Shown: in pieces, positions 46,242 to 55,685 of the stretch
Layout: every line of letters starts with the position of its first letter
How positions within the stretch are numbered: the first letter of the stretch is position 1
Assembly (NCBI GenBank): GCA_963830565.1
Contig: CAWHMO010000005.1
Span: 496,001 to 560,000 of the forward strand
Direction of reading: 5' to 3'
DNA length: 64,000 nt
Origin: DATFDN01 sp963830565
GTDB lineage: Bacteria; Pseudomonadota; Alphaproteobacteria; Acetobacterales; Acetobacteraceae
Translations under genes and position numbers: made by a program
Notes under the pieces: generated by a model
Told to the model about the DNA's origin: nothing
Databases searched by the model: none
What the model saw: the letters and a program-made list of their open reading frames with translations, nothing else

Positions 46242-48146
46242 TTATCGTCCGATGAGCTGCGTCCCGGTTCCGGCTAGGATGAAATCCGCCAAGGCCCGGC
46301 CCACGCAGGCGTGAACAAGGGCGCCGGCCGCCGGCCGCTTTGCTGGCGCAGCCGCTTCCATGTCCAGACCGCCGCTTGCCGCCCAATCCCGCATGAGGTC
46401 GTAGCGGCGAAACAGCGCCACGCCCGGCAGGCTGGCGGCACGTTCCATTACCAGCTCATAGGGCGTGAGATCGACATTAGCGCTCAGGAAGCGACTGAAC
46501 TGCGGGTCGATCAGCACCAGGTCGGCGCCGGCGGCGGCCACGTTCGTCGCACCCTTTTCCAGCGCGTCCGCCAATTCCTCCGGCCGCAGGCCGCGCACGG
46601 CGTCCACCGTGCCTGTCTGCCACAGGACCAAGGCGTACCGCCGCTCGGCCAAGGCCTTGGAGAGCAGGTTAAGCATCTCCGTGGCTGTCAGCCCCCGCTT
46701 TCCGCGCACGTCGAGGCGGAGTGTTGCCTTGGGAAAGGCCGCCTGGAGCGACTCCATCATCACCCGCGGATAGGCCGCCCCGTTCTCGGCCGTGCTGGCG
46801 GAGCCAACCGCGAGCACGCTGACCGGCCCTCCCGCATGCACCGCGCGCGCGAACGCCGACAACTGCTCGGTGGGCGGCGAGAACGCCGCTTCGGCGGGGC
46901 AGAGATCGGGGGGCCCGGCGTAGGCGGGACCGGAACCCAGGGCGCCAAGGGCGAGTACCACGGCGAGTAAGGATACCTTGGTCCGGGGCTCGACCTGTGA
47001 CGCGGCCGAGGCACGCAGTGCCGTGGTCGCCGGGGCCGATGCCGCGCGAGCGCCCCGGCCATGCGCGCGATACCAGGCGGCCACCAGTGCCACCGCGATC
47101 ATGGCCGCCGCGCCACCCAGGTTTACCACGATCTGCATCAGCGCGTCGAAATGCCACTCCAGGCCCATGCGCCCGAAAAACCCGATAAAAATGCCCCAGC
47201 AGAACACCGGAAGGGAATGCTGGCCCATGAGCACGAGCGGCTTGGCCACCCGCCATTGCAGCCAGCGCGCCTCGGCCGGCACCAGCCGCACGACGGCCCA
47301 GAGCAACGCGGCGATGGAGGCGACGCGCAGCGGGTCGAGGGTGGTCTTGTCCATCCACAACAAAGCGTGGATCACCGGAAGCGGCAGCAGGAAGCCGGTC
47401 GCCGGCCGCTCCCAGACCAGGTAGATCACCGCAAGCCCGAACGCGAGGACCAGGATCGCGGCCGCGTCGAGGAGGCGCCGCTTGGCGGGCAGGCGGACCG
47501 CGCTGCAGGCCAGAATTGCCCCGCCGATGAACAGCAACTGCCAGGCGAACGGATCGAAGAACCATCCGCCTCCGGTCCAGGACGGGAGGTTCAGTCCACT
47601 CGATCGTGCAGCGATATACAAAGCGAGGGACAGCGTCGCGAGCACGCGGGGAAACCGCAGCAGCGGCAGCGCCGGCACGAACAGCATCAGCAGCACGACA
47701 TATAGCGGCAGGATGTTCAGCAGGCTCGGCTGGTAGCGCAACGTCAGCGCCTCCAGCAGCGCCTGGTAGGGCCGGTCGGCCAGCACGTCGAGCTTGCTCT
47801 CATCGAGGTAGTTGGCACGCGCCAGCGCCGCCGCCGAGAAGCCCACCTGGGCGGAGAACACGACGAAAAGGAAGATATGGGCGATATAGAGGGTCCAGGC
47901 GCGCTGCACCACGGCAGCGGCCGCCGGCAGGAAGCCGGTCCGCAGCGCGGTCCGCCCATAGGCCAGGCCGGCGCCATAGCCCGCCAGCAGGACGAACACC
48001 TCGGTCGCGTCGCAGAGCGCCCAGTTCCGCAAACTCCACTGACCGAGAACGTCGCCCGGGATGTGGTCCGTGTAGATCCACCACAGCGCCAGGCCGCGGA
48101 AGAAGTCCACGCGCAGGTCACGGCTGCCGCCGCGGATCAGGCTCAT
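46242..48146 (-). CDS. OpgC-type membrane acyltransferase fused to SGNH-like hydrolase domain
   Basis: 634 residues. Residues 1-375 form an OpgC-like bundle of about ten helices starting 'RDLRVDFFRGLALWWIYTDHIPGDVLG', a family that succinylates periplasmic glucans. After an Ala-rich linker, a hydrophobic helix with a signal-peptidase-like end ('LLAVVLALGALGSGPAYAG', near 388-406) leads to an SGNH-like domain: 'SVLAVGSASTAENGAAYP' (block I, Ser), 'ALVLWQTGTVDAVRG' and 'ADLVLIDPQFS'. Start ATG 48146 has AGGAG upstream. Last gene of the hemW-flhF-flhG run. Confidence 0.82.
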   Translation of the reverse strand: MSLIRGGSRDLRVDFFRGLALWWIYTDHIPGDVLGQWSLRNWALCDATEVFVLLAGYGAGLAYGRTALRTGFLPAAAAVVQRAWTLYIAHIFLFVVFSAQVGFSAAALARANYLDESKLDVLADRPYQALLEALTLRYQPSLLNILPLYVVLLMLFVPALPLLRFPRVLATLSLALYIAARSSGLNLPSWTGGGWFFDPFAWQLLFIGGAILACSAVRLPAKRRLLDAAAILVLAFGLAVIYLVWERPATGFLLPLPVIHALLWMDKTTLDPLRVASIAALLWAVVRLVPAEARWLQWRVAKPLVLMGQHSLPVFCWGIFIGFFGRMGLEWHFDALMQIVVNLGGAAAMIAVALVAAWYRAHGRGARAASAPATTALRASAASQVEPRTKVSLLAVVLALGALGSGPAYAGPPDLCPAEAAFSPPTEQLSAFARAVHAGGPVSVLAVGSASTAENGAAYPRVMMESLQAAFPKATLRLDVRGKRGLTATEMLNLLSKALAERRYALVLWQTGTVDAVRGLRPEELADALEKGATNVAAAGADLVLIDPQFSRFLSANVDLTPYELVMERAASLPGVALFRRYDLMRDWAASGGLDMEAAAPAKRPAAGALVHACVGRALADFILAGTGTQLIGR

Positions 48147-48184
48147 TGGCCACTCCTCGCGGGAATCGCGCCCGCGAGGATGTA

Positions 48185-48937
48185 TCACAGCAGAGCATGG
48201 GCAATCTGCTCAACATCGCCGGCGGCGGTGGAAGTGGGGTGGCGGGTCAGCAGCAGGGCTTGACGTCGGATCGCCTCGCGCACCCGCTCGTCGCGGCGGA
48301 TCACGCCGGCCAGCGGCGGGGTCGTGCCGAGAAACGCCTGGCAGGCCCGCAGGAGAGTGGCGTGGGTCCGCTCCCCTCCGGCGCGGGTGGCCGCCTGGTT
48401 GACGACCACCCGCGCGTCGCCGCCCGGCCGATCCGCGGCATGCAGCTTCAGCACGGCATAGGCGTCGGTCAGGCTGGTCGGCTCCTCGGTCGCGATCACC
48501 AGCAGCGTGTCGGCGAACGCGGCCATGCGGCGCACGCCGCGCTCCAGCCCGGCGCCGAGGTCGAGCAGGACCAGGTCGGTATGAGCGGCGGTTTCCCGCA
48601 GCGCGGCCAGACCCCGCTCCAGCGTCGCCGGATCGAGCGTGGCGAGGGCGCCGGAGCCAGAGCGGCCCGGCAGGATGTCGAACCCACCCGGCTCGTGGCG
48701 CAGCACGCAGTCGGCGAGCGATGCCTGGCCGCTCAGCAAGGCCGAAACGTCGCGGCCGGGGGTCAGGCCGAGCTGGATATCGACATTCGCGAGGCCAAGA
48801 TCGCCGTCGAACAGCAGCACTCGGCGTCCGTGGCGGGCGAGCGCGTGGGCGAGCGTGATGGACAGCCATGTTTTCCCGACGCCTCCCTTGCCCGAGGCGA
48901 CGGCGATCAGGCGGCCCGCTCGGGGCAATGCGGTCAT
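48185..48937 (-). CDS. flhG: MinD-like ATPase FlhG (flagellar number regulator)
   Basis: 250 residues. Deviant Walker A 'VASGKGGVGKTWLSITLAHALA', 'LLFDGDLGLANVDIQLGL' (Walker A'/B) and 'LVLLDLGAGLERGV' identify a ParA/MinD ATPase of the FleN/FlhG type. The preceding flhF supports the flagellar assignment. Controls number and placement of flagella through FlhF. The ATG overlaps the flhF stop. No flagellar structural genes are in the window. Confidence 0.88.
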   Translation of the reverse strand: MTALPRAGRLIAVASGKGGVGKTWLSITLAHALARHGRRVLLFDGDLGLANVDIQLGLTPGRDVSALLSGQASLADCVLRHEPGGFDILPGRSGSGALATLDPATLERGLAALRETAAHTDLVLLDLGAGLERGVRRMAAFADTLLVIATEEPTSLTDAYAVLKLHAADRPGGDARVVVNQAATRAGGERTHATLLRACQAFLGTTPPLAGVIRRDERVREAIRRQALLLTRHPTSTAAGDVEQIAHALL

Positions 48938-49836
48938 GGGCTCGGTCCCCGTGGGGGCGGTTGCACAGCCTGGATAAGACGCTGGGCGAGGAAGCCGGGC
49001 GTGAGCGCGGTCAGCCCGTCCGCGGCGCCCGGCCCGATCCCGGCCTCGGTCAGCGCGAGCCGGCCGGCATGGGCGGCCGCCACTACGCCGCCCAGTCGGC
49101 GCGCCTGGTCGAGCCGTGTGGCGATCAGCAGCGTTGCTCCTGCCTCGGCGAAGGCGCTCGCCAGCTCGGCGGCTTCCCCTGGGTGCAGCCCGCCGGGTAT
49201 GACCAGGGCAACCGCCGCCTCGGCGGTGGCGGCGAAGGCCGCCATCTCCTCGCGCTGCGCGGGGTCGAACGGGTCGGTGCCGAATGCGTCCACCAGGACC
49301 GGGGCGCCGGGCAGGCGGCGGGCCAAGGCGCGTCCGAGCGTGACGGGGTGGCTCGCGACCACGAGCTCGATGCCCAGCAGCCGCGTGAACGCCGCAAGCT
49401 GCTCCACCGCCCCGGCACGCCTTCCGTCGGCGGTGATGACAAGGGGTCTCGTTCCGGCCAGGACGAGGCGAGTGGCGAGCCGAGCCACGGTCAGCGTCTT
49501 GCCGGCGCCGGGAGGGCCGGCAAGCAGGATCGGGCGGCTGTCCCCGCTCAGGGGAAGCGGAGAGAACGACAGGACGGCTTCGAGCGCCGCGTCGAGCGGG
49601 CCGCGTTCCAGGGCCTGGTGCAGCGGCAGCGGCAGGTCGTGATACGCCAGCAGTCGTTGCCGCTCCGGGTCTGGCGCGGCGGGCAGCGGCGGAGATTCCG
49701 GCTCCAGCGCCGCCGTGATCTCGACCCCCTCGGCAACCCGGCGCGTGGCGAGGATCAGCGCGTCCGGCCCGAGTTCGGCCCGAACCCGCGCCATCGCTTC
49801 CGCCATCGTGGCAGCGCGGTACAGCTTGAGCCGCAT
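48934..49836 (-). CDS. flhF: flagellar SRP-like GTPase FlhF, degenerate G3 motif
   Basis: 300 residues, shorter than the usual 370-460. N-terminal 'MRLKLYRAATMAEAMARVRAELGPDALILATRRV' is diagnostic of FlhF. The NG domain has P-loop 'LAGPPGAGKTLTVARLA' and 'RPLVITADGRRAGAVEQLAAF'. The usual D-T-A-G-R (G3) reads V-D-A-F-G-T, and T-K-L-D reads T-R-L-D. It may bind GTP weakly or not hydrolyse it. Directly upstream of, and coupled to, flhG. Confidence 0.87.
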   Translation of the reverse strand: MRLKLYRAATMAEAMARVRAELGPDALILATRRVAEGVEITAALEPESPPLPAAPDPERQRLLAYHDLPLPLHQALERGPLDAALEAVLSFSPLPLSGDSRPILLAGPPGAGKTLTVARLATRLVLAGTRPLVITADGRRAGAVEQLAAFTRLLGIELVVASHPVTLGRALARRLPGAPVLVDAFGTDPFDPAQREEMAAFAATAEAAVALVIPGGLHPGEAAELASAFAEAGATLLIATRLDQARRLGGVVAAAHAGRLALTEAGIGPGAADGLTALTPGFLAQRLIQAVQPPPRGPSP

Positions 49837-49890
49837 GAGCGCAGGTTAAGGCCGCAAGGTTGAGCGAAGGTGAACGCCGGTCGCGCCAAC

Positions 49891-51041
49891 TCAAAGCACG
49901 AGCTGTGCCAGCAGCGCGTCAAGCCGTAGGCGCCCGGCCGGGGTGGCCCGGAGCCGGGCCCGATCGGAACTCGATGTATCCCGCCTCGACGGCGCGGGAC
50001 AGGGTTTCGGCATCGAGTGCATCGGCGAGCGCGATGCCGGTGCGGCGCTCGAATCGCGCCGGGTCGATCCCTTCATTGAGCCGCAGACCCATGAGCAGCA
50101 TCTCGCGCGCTCGTTCGTCCGGCGCCACCGTCGCCTCCGCCCTGCTGCCGTGCCCGCGGCGTTCGACCAGCGCGGCCCACGGTTCTGGCGCACGGTGCCG
50201 GCGCGTGGCGAGCAGGACGCCGTCCAGGCTGAGCCGGCCATGCGCGCCGGGGCCGATGCCCGCATAGTCCTCGGTACCGCCAGTAGGCGAGATTGTGCCG
50301 GCTCTCCGAGCCTGGGCGGGCGTAGTTGGAAACCTCGTAGGCCAGCAGGCCGAAGCGCGCCGCCTCCTCCGCGGTTGCCTCATAGAGCGCGGCGCCGATG
50401 TCGGGGTCCGGCAGCACGATCTCGCCGCGCCGGTGCAGCGTCTCGAAACGTGTGCCCGGCTCGATCGTGAGCTGGTAGAGGGAGAGGTGGTCGGCGGCGA
50501 GGTCGAGGGCTTGGCGCAGCTCCTCGCGCCACGCGCGCACGTCCTGGCCGGGGCGCGCATAGATCAGGTCGAAGGAGAAGCGCGGGAACAGGCGTCGCGC
50601 GGCTTCGAGCGCCGCGACCGCCTGTGCGGCTGAATGCTGCCGCCCGAGCAGCCGGAGTAAGTCGGGGTCGAGGCTTTGGACGCCGATCGAGACGCGGTTG
50701 ACCCCGGCGGCGCGGAACTCCGCGAGCCGCGCCGCTTCGACGCTGGTGGGGTTGGCCTCCAGGGTGATTTCGAGGTCGGGAGCGGCATCGAACAGCTGCG
50801 CCGCATCTTCGATCAGCGCGGCGGCGATGGCCGGGTCCATCAGGCTGGGGGTGCCGCCACCGAAGAAGATCGAGTTCAGGCGCCGGCGCCCGAGCCTCGC
50901 CGCCTCCCACGCGAGTTCAGTCTGAAGCGCGGCTCCGAACCGCGCCTGGTCGATGCGGTCCCGCACATGGCTGTTGAAGTCGCAATACGGGCACTTGGCG
51001 AGGCAGAACGGCCAGTGGATATAGAGGGCGAGCGAGTCCAT
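49891..51041 (-). CDS. hemW: HemW-like heme chaperone (radical SAM), frame broken near 50274 and 49967
   Basis: 382 residues after removing two single extra bases. Starts MDSLALYIHWPFCLAKCPYCDFNSH with the Cx3Cx2C [4Fe-4S] motif. Next come 'FFGGGTPSLM', 'LEANPTS', 'RVSIGVQSL' and 'FSFDLIYARPGQ', all HemW-typical. At about 50274 an extra C interrupts ...AYWRY-EDYAGIGPGAHGR. At about 49967 another precedes the HemW-like ending ...DRARLRATPAGRLRLDALLAQLVL. The corrected length is an exact multiple of three. An alternative start ATG (51062) overlaps the divergent ybaK-like start. Confidence 0.85.
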
Positions 51042-51060
51042 TCCCCAGGAGATAGGCGTC

Positions 51061-51546
51061 ATGGGTGCATCCGACACCGCCGGAGGCTCGATCGAGCGCG
51101 TGCGCGCGGCGCTGCGCGCCGCCGGGCATCCCGACACGATCACCGCGTTCCCGTCCGGCACGCGCACGGCGGCGGACGCCGCGGCAGCGGTGGGATGCAC
51201 GGTCGCGCAGATCGCCAAATCAATCGTGTTCCGCGCCGGTGGCAGGGCGGCGGTCATCATCACCTCCGGCGCCAATCGGGTCGATGCAAGTCGTGCCGCG
51301 GCGGCGCTGGGAGTGAGGCTCGCGCGCGCGGATGCCGAGTGGGTGCGCGAGACGACCGGATTTGCCATTGGCGGGGTCTCGCCGGTGGGTCATCTTATGC
51401 CGCCGCTGCTGCTGCTGGACGAAGACCTGCTTGCGCTCGACCCGGTTTGGGCCGCGGCGGGGTCTCCCAACCACGTGTTCCGCACCAGCACGGCGGAGTT
51501 GCGGCGCCTCACCGGAGCGTCGGTGGCGGCGGTGCGCCAGGAGTGA
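51061..51546 (+). CDS. YbaK/EbsC-type aminoacyl-tRNA deacylase
   Basis: 161 residues of the YbaK/ProRS-INS editing fold: 'CTVAQIAKSIVFRAGGRAAVIITSGANRVD' with the conserved Lys, then 'TTGFAIGGVSPVGH' containing the G-G-V-S-P-x-G-H active-site loop. Such proteins hydrolyse mischarged tRNAs (Cys/Ala-tRNA-Pro). This fits the short ProRS at 7.7 kb, which lacks its own editing domain. Divergent from hemW with essentially no spacer. Confidence 0.88.
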   Translation: MGASDTAGGSIERVRAALRAAGHPDTITAFPSGTRTAADAAAAVGCTVAQIAKSIVFRAGGRAAVIITSGANRVDASRAAAALGVRLARADAEWVRETTGFAIGGVSPVGHLMPPLLLLDEDLLALDPVWAAAGSPNHVFRTSTAELRRLTGASVAAVRQE

Positions 51547-51672
51547 GCCGGCGCATCGCGGTTCTCCGGGCCGTCCCAGGGGCCACGTGGACAGGCACCG
51601 ACTCATCCTGTATCTGCGCCCGGCGGCGACGGCCGTGATTTGCGATCCAGCATTCTGTATCAGGTCAGTGAC

Positions 51673-52686
51673 ATGCCCTCAGCGGTCATCACGGGAATCA
51701 CCGGCCAGGACGGCGCCTATCTGGCGGAGTTCCTGCTCGGCAAGGGATACACGGTCATTGGCGTGCTGCGCCGCTCCGCCTCGGCCGACATCATCGGCGA
51801 GCGGCTGCGTTGGCTTGGCATCCTCGATCGCGTGCGGCTGGTCGAAAGCAACCTCGCGGATCTGTCTAGCCTGATCCGAGTGATCCAGCAGACGAAGCCG
51901 GACGAGGTCTACAACCTTGGCGCCCAGAGCTTCGTCGCGGCATCCTGGCACCAGCCGCTGCTGACTGGTACCGTTACCGGGCTTGGAGCGGTCAACGTGC
52001 TTGAAGCAGTGCGCATCGCGCGACCCGAGGCTCGCTTCTACCAGGCATCCTCATCGGAGATGTTCGGCAAGATCCAGGAGCCGGTCCAGAGCGAGCGGAC
52101 GCCGTTCTACCCGCGCAGCCCGTACGGGGTGGCGAAGCTGTACGCGCATTGGATGACGGTGAACTACCGCGAGAGCTTCGGGCTGCATGCCTCCTCGGGC
52201 ATCCTGTTCAATCACGAGAGCCCGCTGCGCGGCATCGAGTTCGTCACGCGCAAGATCACCGACGGCGTTGCCCGCATCAAGCTCGGGCAGGCGCGGACCC
52301 TGCTTCTCGGCAACCTCGAGGCGCGGCGGGACTGGGGTCATGCGCGCGATTACGTTCGCGCGATGTGGTCGATGCTGCAGCAGGACGTGCCCGGCGACTA
52401 CGTGATCGCGACCGGGCGGACCACCAGCATCCGGGAATTCTGTCGGGCCGCCTTCGCGCATGCCGGCCTGGACTACGAGGAGTTCGTTCAGGTCAGTCCC
52501 GACCTGCTGCGTCCGGCGGAGGTGGACGTGCTGCAGGGCGATCCGTCCAAGGCACGGCGGACGCTGGGATGGGAGCCGCGCATCACGCTGGAGGAGATGA
52601 TCGCGGAGATGGTCGAGGCCGATCTGGCGCGTCATCGTGCCCGAACCGTGGCGTCCATGCCGACGCAGGCCGCCGTCCGGGCCTGA
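51673..52686 (+). CDS. gmd: GDP-mannose 4,6-dehydratase
   Basis: 337 residues. Extended SDR enzyme making GDP-4-keto-6-deoxymannose. 'ITGITGQDGAYLAEFLL' NAD(P)-binding motif, 'SSSEMFGK' (Thr/Ser-Glu of the active site), 'YPRSPYGVAKLYAHW' (YxxxK) and 'NHESPLRGIEFVTRKI' are all classic Gmd. The ATG at 51673 is chosen because the fold begins there; the frame is open 11 codons upstream. 18 bases before the reductase gene. Confidence 0.94.
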   Translation: MPSAVITGITGQDGAYLAEFLLGKGYTVIGVLRRSASADIIGERLRWLGILDRVRLVESNLADLSSLIRVIQQTKPDEVYNLGAQSFVAASWHQPLLTGTVTGLGAVNVLEAVRIARPEARFYQASSSEMFGKIQEPVQSERTPFYPRSPYGVAKLYAHWMTVNYRESFGLHASSGILFNHESPLRGIEFVTRKITDGVARIKLGQARTLLLGNLEARRDWGHARDYVRAMWSMLQQDVPGDYVIATGRTTSIREFCRAAFAHAGLDYEEFVQVSPDLLRPAEVDVLQGDPSKARRTLGWEPRITLEEMIAEMVEADLARHRARTVASMPTQAAVRA

Positions 52687-52704
52687 CGCTCAGACTGTGT
52701 TCGC

Positions 52705-53649
52705 ATGATACCGCGCCGCATCCTTGTGACCGGGGCCTCGGGATTCGTTGGCGGTCATCTGATCCCGCGCCTCGCCGCGGTGTTTCCCGACGCCGAGCTT
52801 GTCTTGTGCGGCAACCAGGGCGTGCCACTGGAAATCACCGAGGCCGACGCGGTCCGCGCCTTGGTACGGCAGGTGCGTCCGGAAGCCTGCATCCACCTGG
52901 CGGCGATCTCCGCCGTGTCGCACGCACGCGCCGATCCCGCCCGCGCCTGGCAGGTGAACCTGCACGGGACGCTGACACTCGCGGATGCGGTGCTGCACGA
53001 GGTTCCGGATTGCCTGCTGGTGTATGTCTCCAGCGCCGACGCCTATGGCCGATCCCTGGCCGCCGGTGCCAGGGTGAGCGAGCTTGCGCCGCTTGCGCCG
53101 ACCAGCACCTACGCCGCCACCAAGGCCGCGGCCGATCTCGCGATCGGCGCGCTAGCGGCGGAGGGATTGCGCTGCGTCCGCCTCCGGCCCTTCAACCATA
53201 CCGGTCCCGGCCAGACCGCCGATTTCGTGGTGCCGGCCTTCGCCCGGCAGATCGCGCGGATCGCCGTCGGCCGTCAGCCGCCCCGCCTGCGCGTCGGCGC
53301 GCTGGATCCCCGCCGGGACTTCCTCGATGTCCGTGACGTCTGCGGCGCCTATGTCGCCTGTCTGGAGCGAGCGGAATCCCTGCCGTCCGGCGCCATCCTG
53401 AACCTCGCCTCCGGCCTGTCGCGGCGCATCGGCGACATATTGAACGAGTTGCTCGAAATCGCGGGCGTCGCGGCCGAACTGGATGAGGGTGCCTCGCTGG
53501 TGCGTCCGGCGGAAGTCGCCGTGGCTTGCGGCGACGCCTCGGCCGCGCGCGCCGCGCTGGCCTGGGTGCCGGCGATCCCATGGGAGCGTACGCTGAGGGA
53601 TGTGCTCGATGACTGGCGCATCCGGGTCGTCACGGAGGAGGGCGCCTGA
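52705..53649 (+). CDS. GDP-6-deoxy-D-mannose reductase-like SDR
   Basis: 314 residues, extended SDR fold. 'ILVTGASGFVGGHLIPRLA' at the N-terminus, catalytic 'YVSSADAYG' and 'TYAATKAAADL' (YxxxK), and 'RPFNHTGPGQTADFVVPAFA', which is typical of Rmd. Together with Gmd it would produce GDP-D-rhamnose. GDP-fucose (Fcl/WcaG) or 4-keto products are alternatives. Located between gmd and a large glycosyltransferase. Confidence 0.85.
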   Translation: MIPRRILVTGASGFVGGHLIPRLAAVFPDAELVLCGNQGVPLEITEADAVRALVRQVRPEACIHLAAISAVSHARADPARAWQVNLHGTLTLADAVLHEVPDCLLVYVSSADAYGRSLAAGARVSELAPLAPTSTYAATKAAADLAIGALAAEGLRCVRLRPFNHTGPGQTADFVVPAFARQIARIAVGRQPPRLRVGALDPRRDFLDVRDVCGAYVACLERAESLPSGAILNLASGLSRRIGDILNELLEIAGVAAELDEGASLVRPAEVAVACGDASAARAALAWVPAIPWERTLRDVLDDWRIRVVTEEGA

Positions 53650-53662
53650 TGGCGCACCGTGG

Positions 53663-55661
53663 ATGACACGCTCCGTCATGCACGGGATCGCGGCCTGGCG
53701 GAGTGCCCGGCACGCGCGCATGGCGCCGGATACCGCCGATCCGTACGACCTCCACCGGCTGACCGAGATCTGGGGGCTGGAGCCGAGGCCCGCGCTGTGG
53801 ACGCCGCAATACCCCGGCCTCATCGGCGATGTCTGGTCGGCGGCACGGTACCTGCATCGACCTCCTGCGCGCCCGCCCGCAGCTCCGCCGTCGGTTCCCG
53901 CATGCGCTGTCGGCGGGCGCCTCCAGCGGGTTTGCGCGATTTCTGGCGCGCGACGGCGTATTCGGACGCCGGCTTTCCCCGCGGGCCCGCAAGGCCATCG
54001 CGCTAGCTTTCCGCAGCGATCTGGGTGGGGCGGTCCGTCACGCGTTCACCGTGCGCGAGGATCTCAGGGCCAATTTCCCTCTGGGTTTAACTCCCGCCGG
54101 ATGGCCCGAGTTCATCGGCTGGCTGTTCCAGCACGGGGCCAAGGAACACGGGCTGCGGCCGGAGATGATCTGGTGGTTCGCGCTCGAATCGATGGAGAAC
54201 CCGGCGGCGGAGCTGGTCCGCACCTACCGGTTCATGCCGGAGTGGCAGCGCGCGGTGCCCGATGGCCTGACGGTATTTGGTCGGGACGAGCTTGTTGCGT
54301 GGATTCGCGCGACATACGGGCTGGAAGCGAGTTGGCTCGATCCGGTCACGTGGCCGGTCGCGATGACGCCGGCACAGCAGATCCGTCTGGCCTACGCCCG
54401 GCGGGAGCCTTGGCAACGGGAACACGGCCGACCGTTCGAGTCGTCCGAGCGGGCGGAACGCTTCGTGCGGTGGCTGGCGACGCCGCGAGCCGATTTGCCC
54501 GAAGCGGCGCGTGCCTGGTGCGCGACGCTCGATTTGCCGAGCACCGTCCGCGAACTGGTCGAAGGCGGGGTGAATATCGTCGGCCATTTCTGCTATCCGT
54601 CCGGGCTTCGCACCTCCGCCGAATCGATGGTTGAAGGCTTTCGGCGCGTCGGGACTCGCATGGCTCTGCGCGACGTGACGGTCGATCGCAACGGCGATGA
54701 GCCGCACCACGCGGCATATGGCGATCTGGAATGCTACGACGCCACGATCCTGCATGTGCAGCCGGAGCCCCTGTTCGAGAGGGCCTATGCGAAGGCGGGG
54801 CTGAGCGAGCGCCGGCCGCGCACGCACCGGATCGGGTATTGGTACTGGGAGCTTGAATCGGTTCCCGACCTTTGGCTGCGACGGGAAGCGGAGGTGGACG
54901 AGCTGTGGACCGCCTCCCGCTTCGTGGCGGAGGCGCTGAAGGCACGGTTCCGCATCCCGGTGTTCGCGATGCCGCCCGGCATCGAACTGCCGCCGGTCAC
55001 TCCGCGCCCGCGCAGCCACTTTGGGCTTTCCGATTCGACCTTCGTGTTTCTCTTCGTGTTCCACATGATGAGCAACATGGAGCGCAAGAACCCGCTCGGC
55101 CTCATCCGTGCGTTCCGGCGTGCGTTCGGCTCGGACCCGTCCGTCGCGCTCGTGCTCAAGACCTCCTTCGGGGATCGGCACGAGGCGCTTATTCGGGAGA
55201 TGCACGACGCGGCGGAAGGCGGCGGCATCCGGATCATCGACGAGGTCTTCACACGTGATGACACCCTGGCCCTGATGGAAACCTGCGACTGCTACGTATC
55301 GCTGCACAGGAGCGAGGGTTTCGGCCTGACGATGGCCGAGGCAATGCTGCTCGGCAAGCCGGTGATCGCGACGAACTACTCCGGCAACACCGATTTCATG
55401 CATGACGGGAACAGCCTGCTGGTGGACTACGACCTCGTCAGATTGGACAAGGACGTGCCGCCGTACAAGGCGGGATCGCGCTGGGCCGAACCGTCGGTGG
55501 ATCATGCCGCACGGCTGATGCGCGAGGTCGCCGAAGATCGCGTCCGTGCCCGCGAACTCGGCGCTGCGGCCAGGACGGAACTGCGCCAGACGCTCTCGCT
55601 GGAAGCGGCGGGACGCCGCATGGCGGAGCGTCTGGCGCGACTCCGGGCCAGGCAGCCTTGA
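53663..55661 (+). CDS. large GT-B glycosyltransferase, frame broken near 53858
   Basis: 665 residues after correcting one extra base (CATCGACC to CATGACC), which joins ...DVWSAARYLH to DLLRARPQLRRRF... The first 270 residues form an uncharacterised helical domain; the rest is a GT4-like GT-B enzyme: 'GHFCYPSGLRTSAESM', 'RIGYWYWELESVPDLW', 'FLFVFHMMSNMERKNPLGLIRAF' and 'CYVSLHRSEGFGLTMAEAMLLGKPVIATNYSGNTDFM'. This type often builds rhamnan or mannan chains. Its position after gmd/rmd suggests GDP-rhamnose as donor. Confidence 0.82.
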
Positions 55662-55685
55662 AGGGGGCGGCTAAACCCTGAGCAC

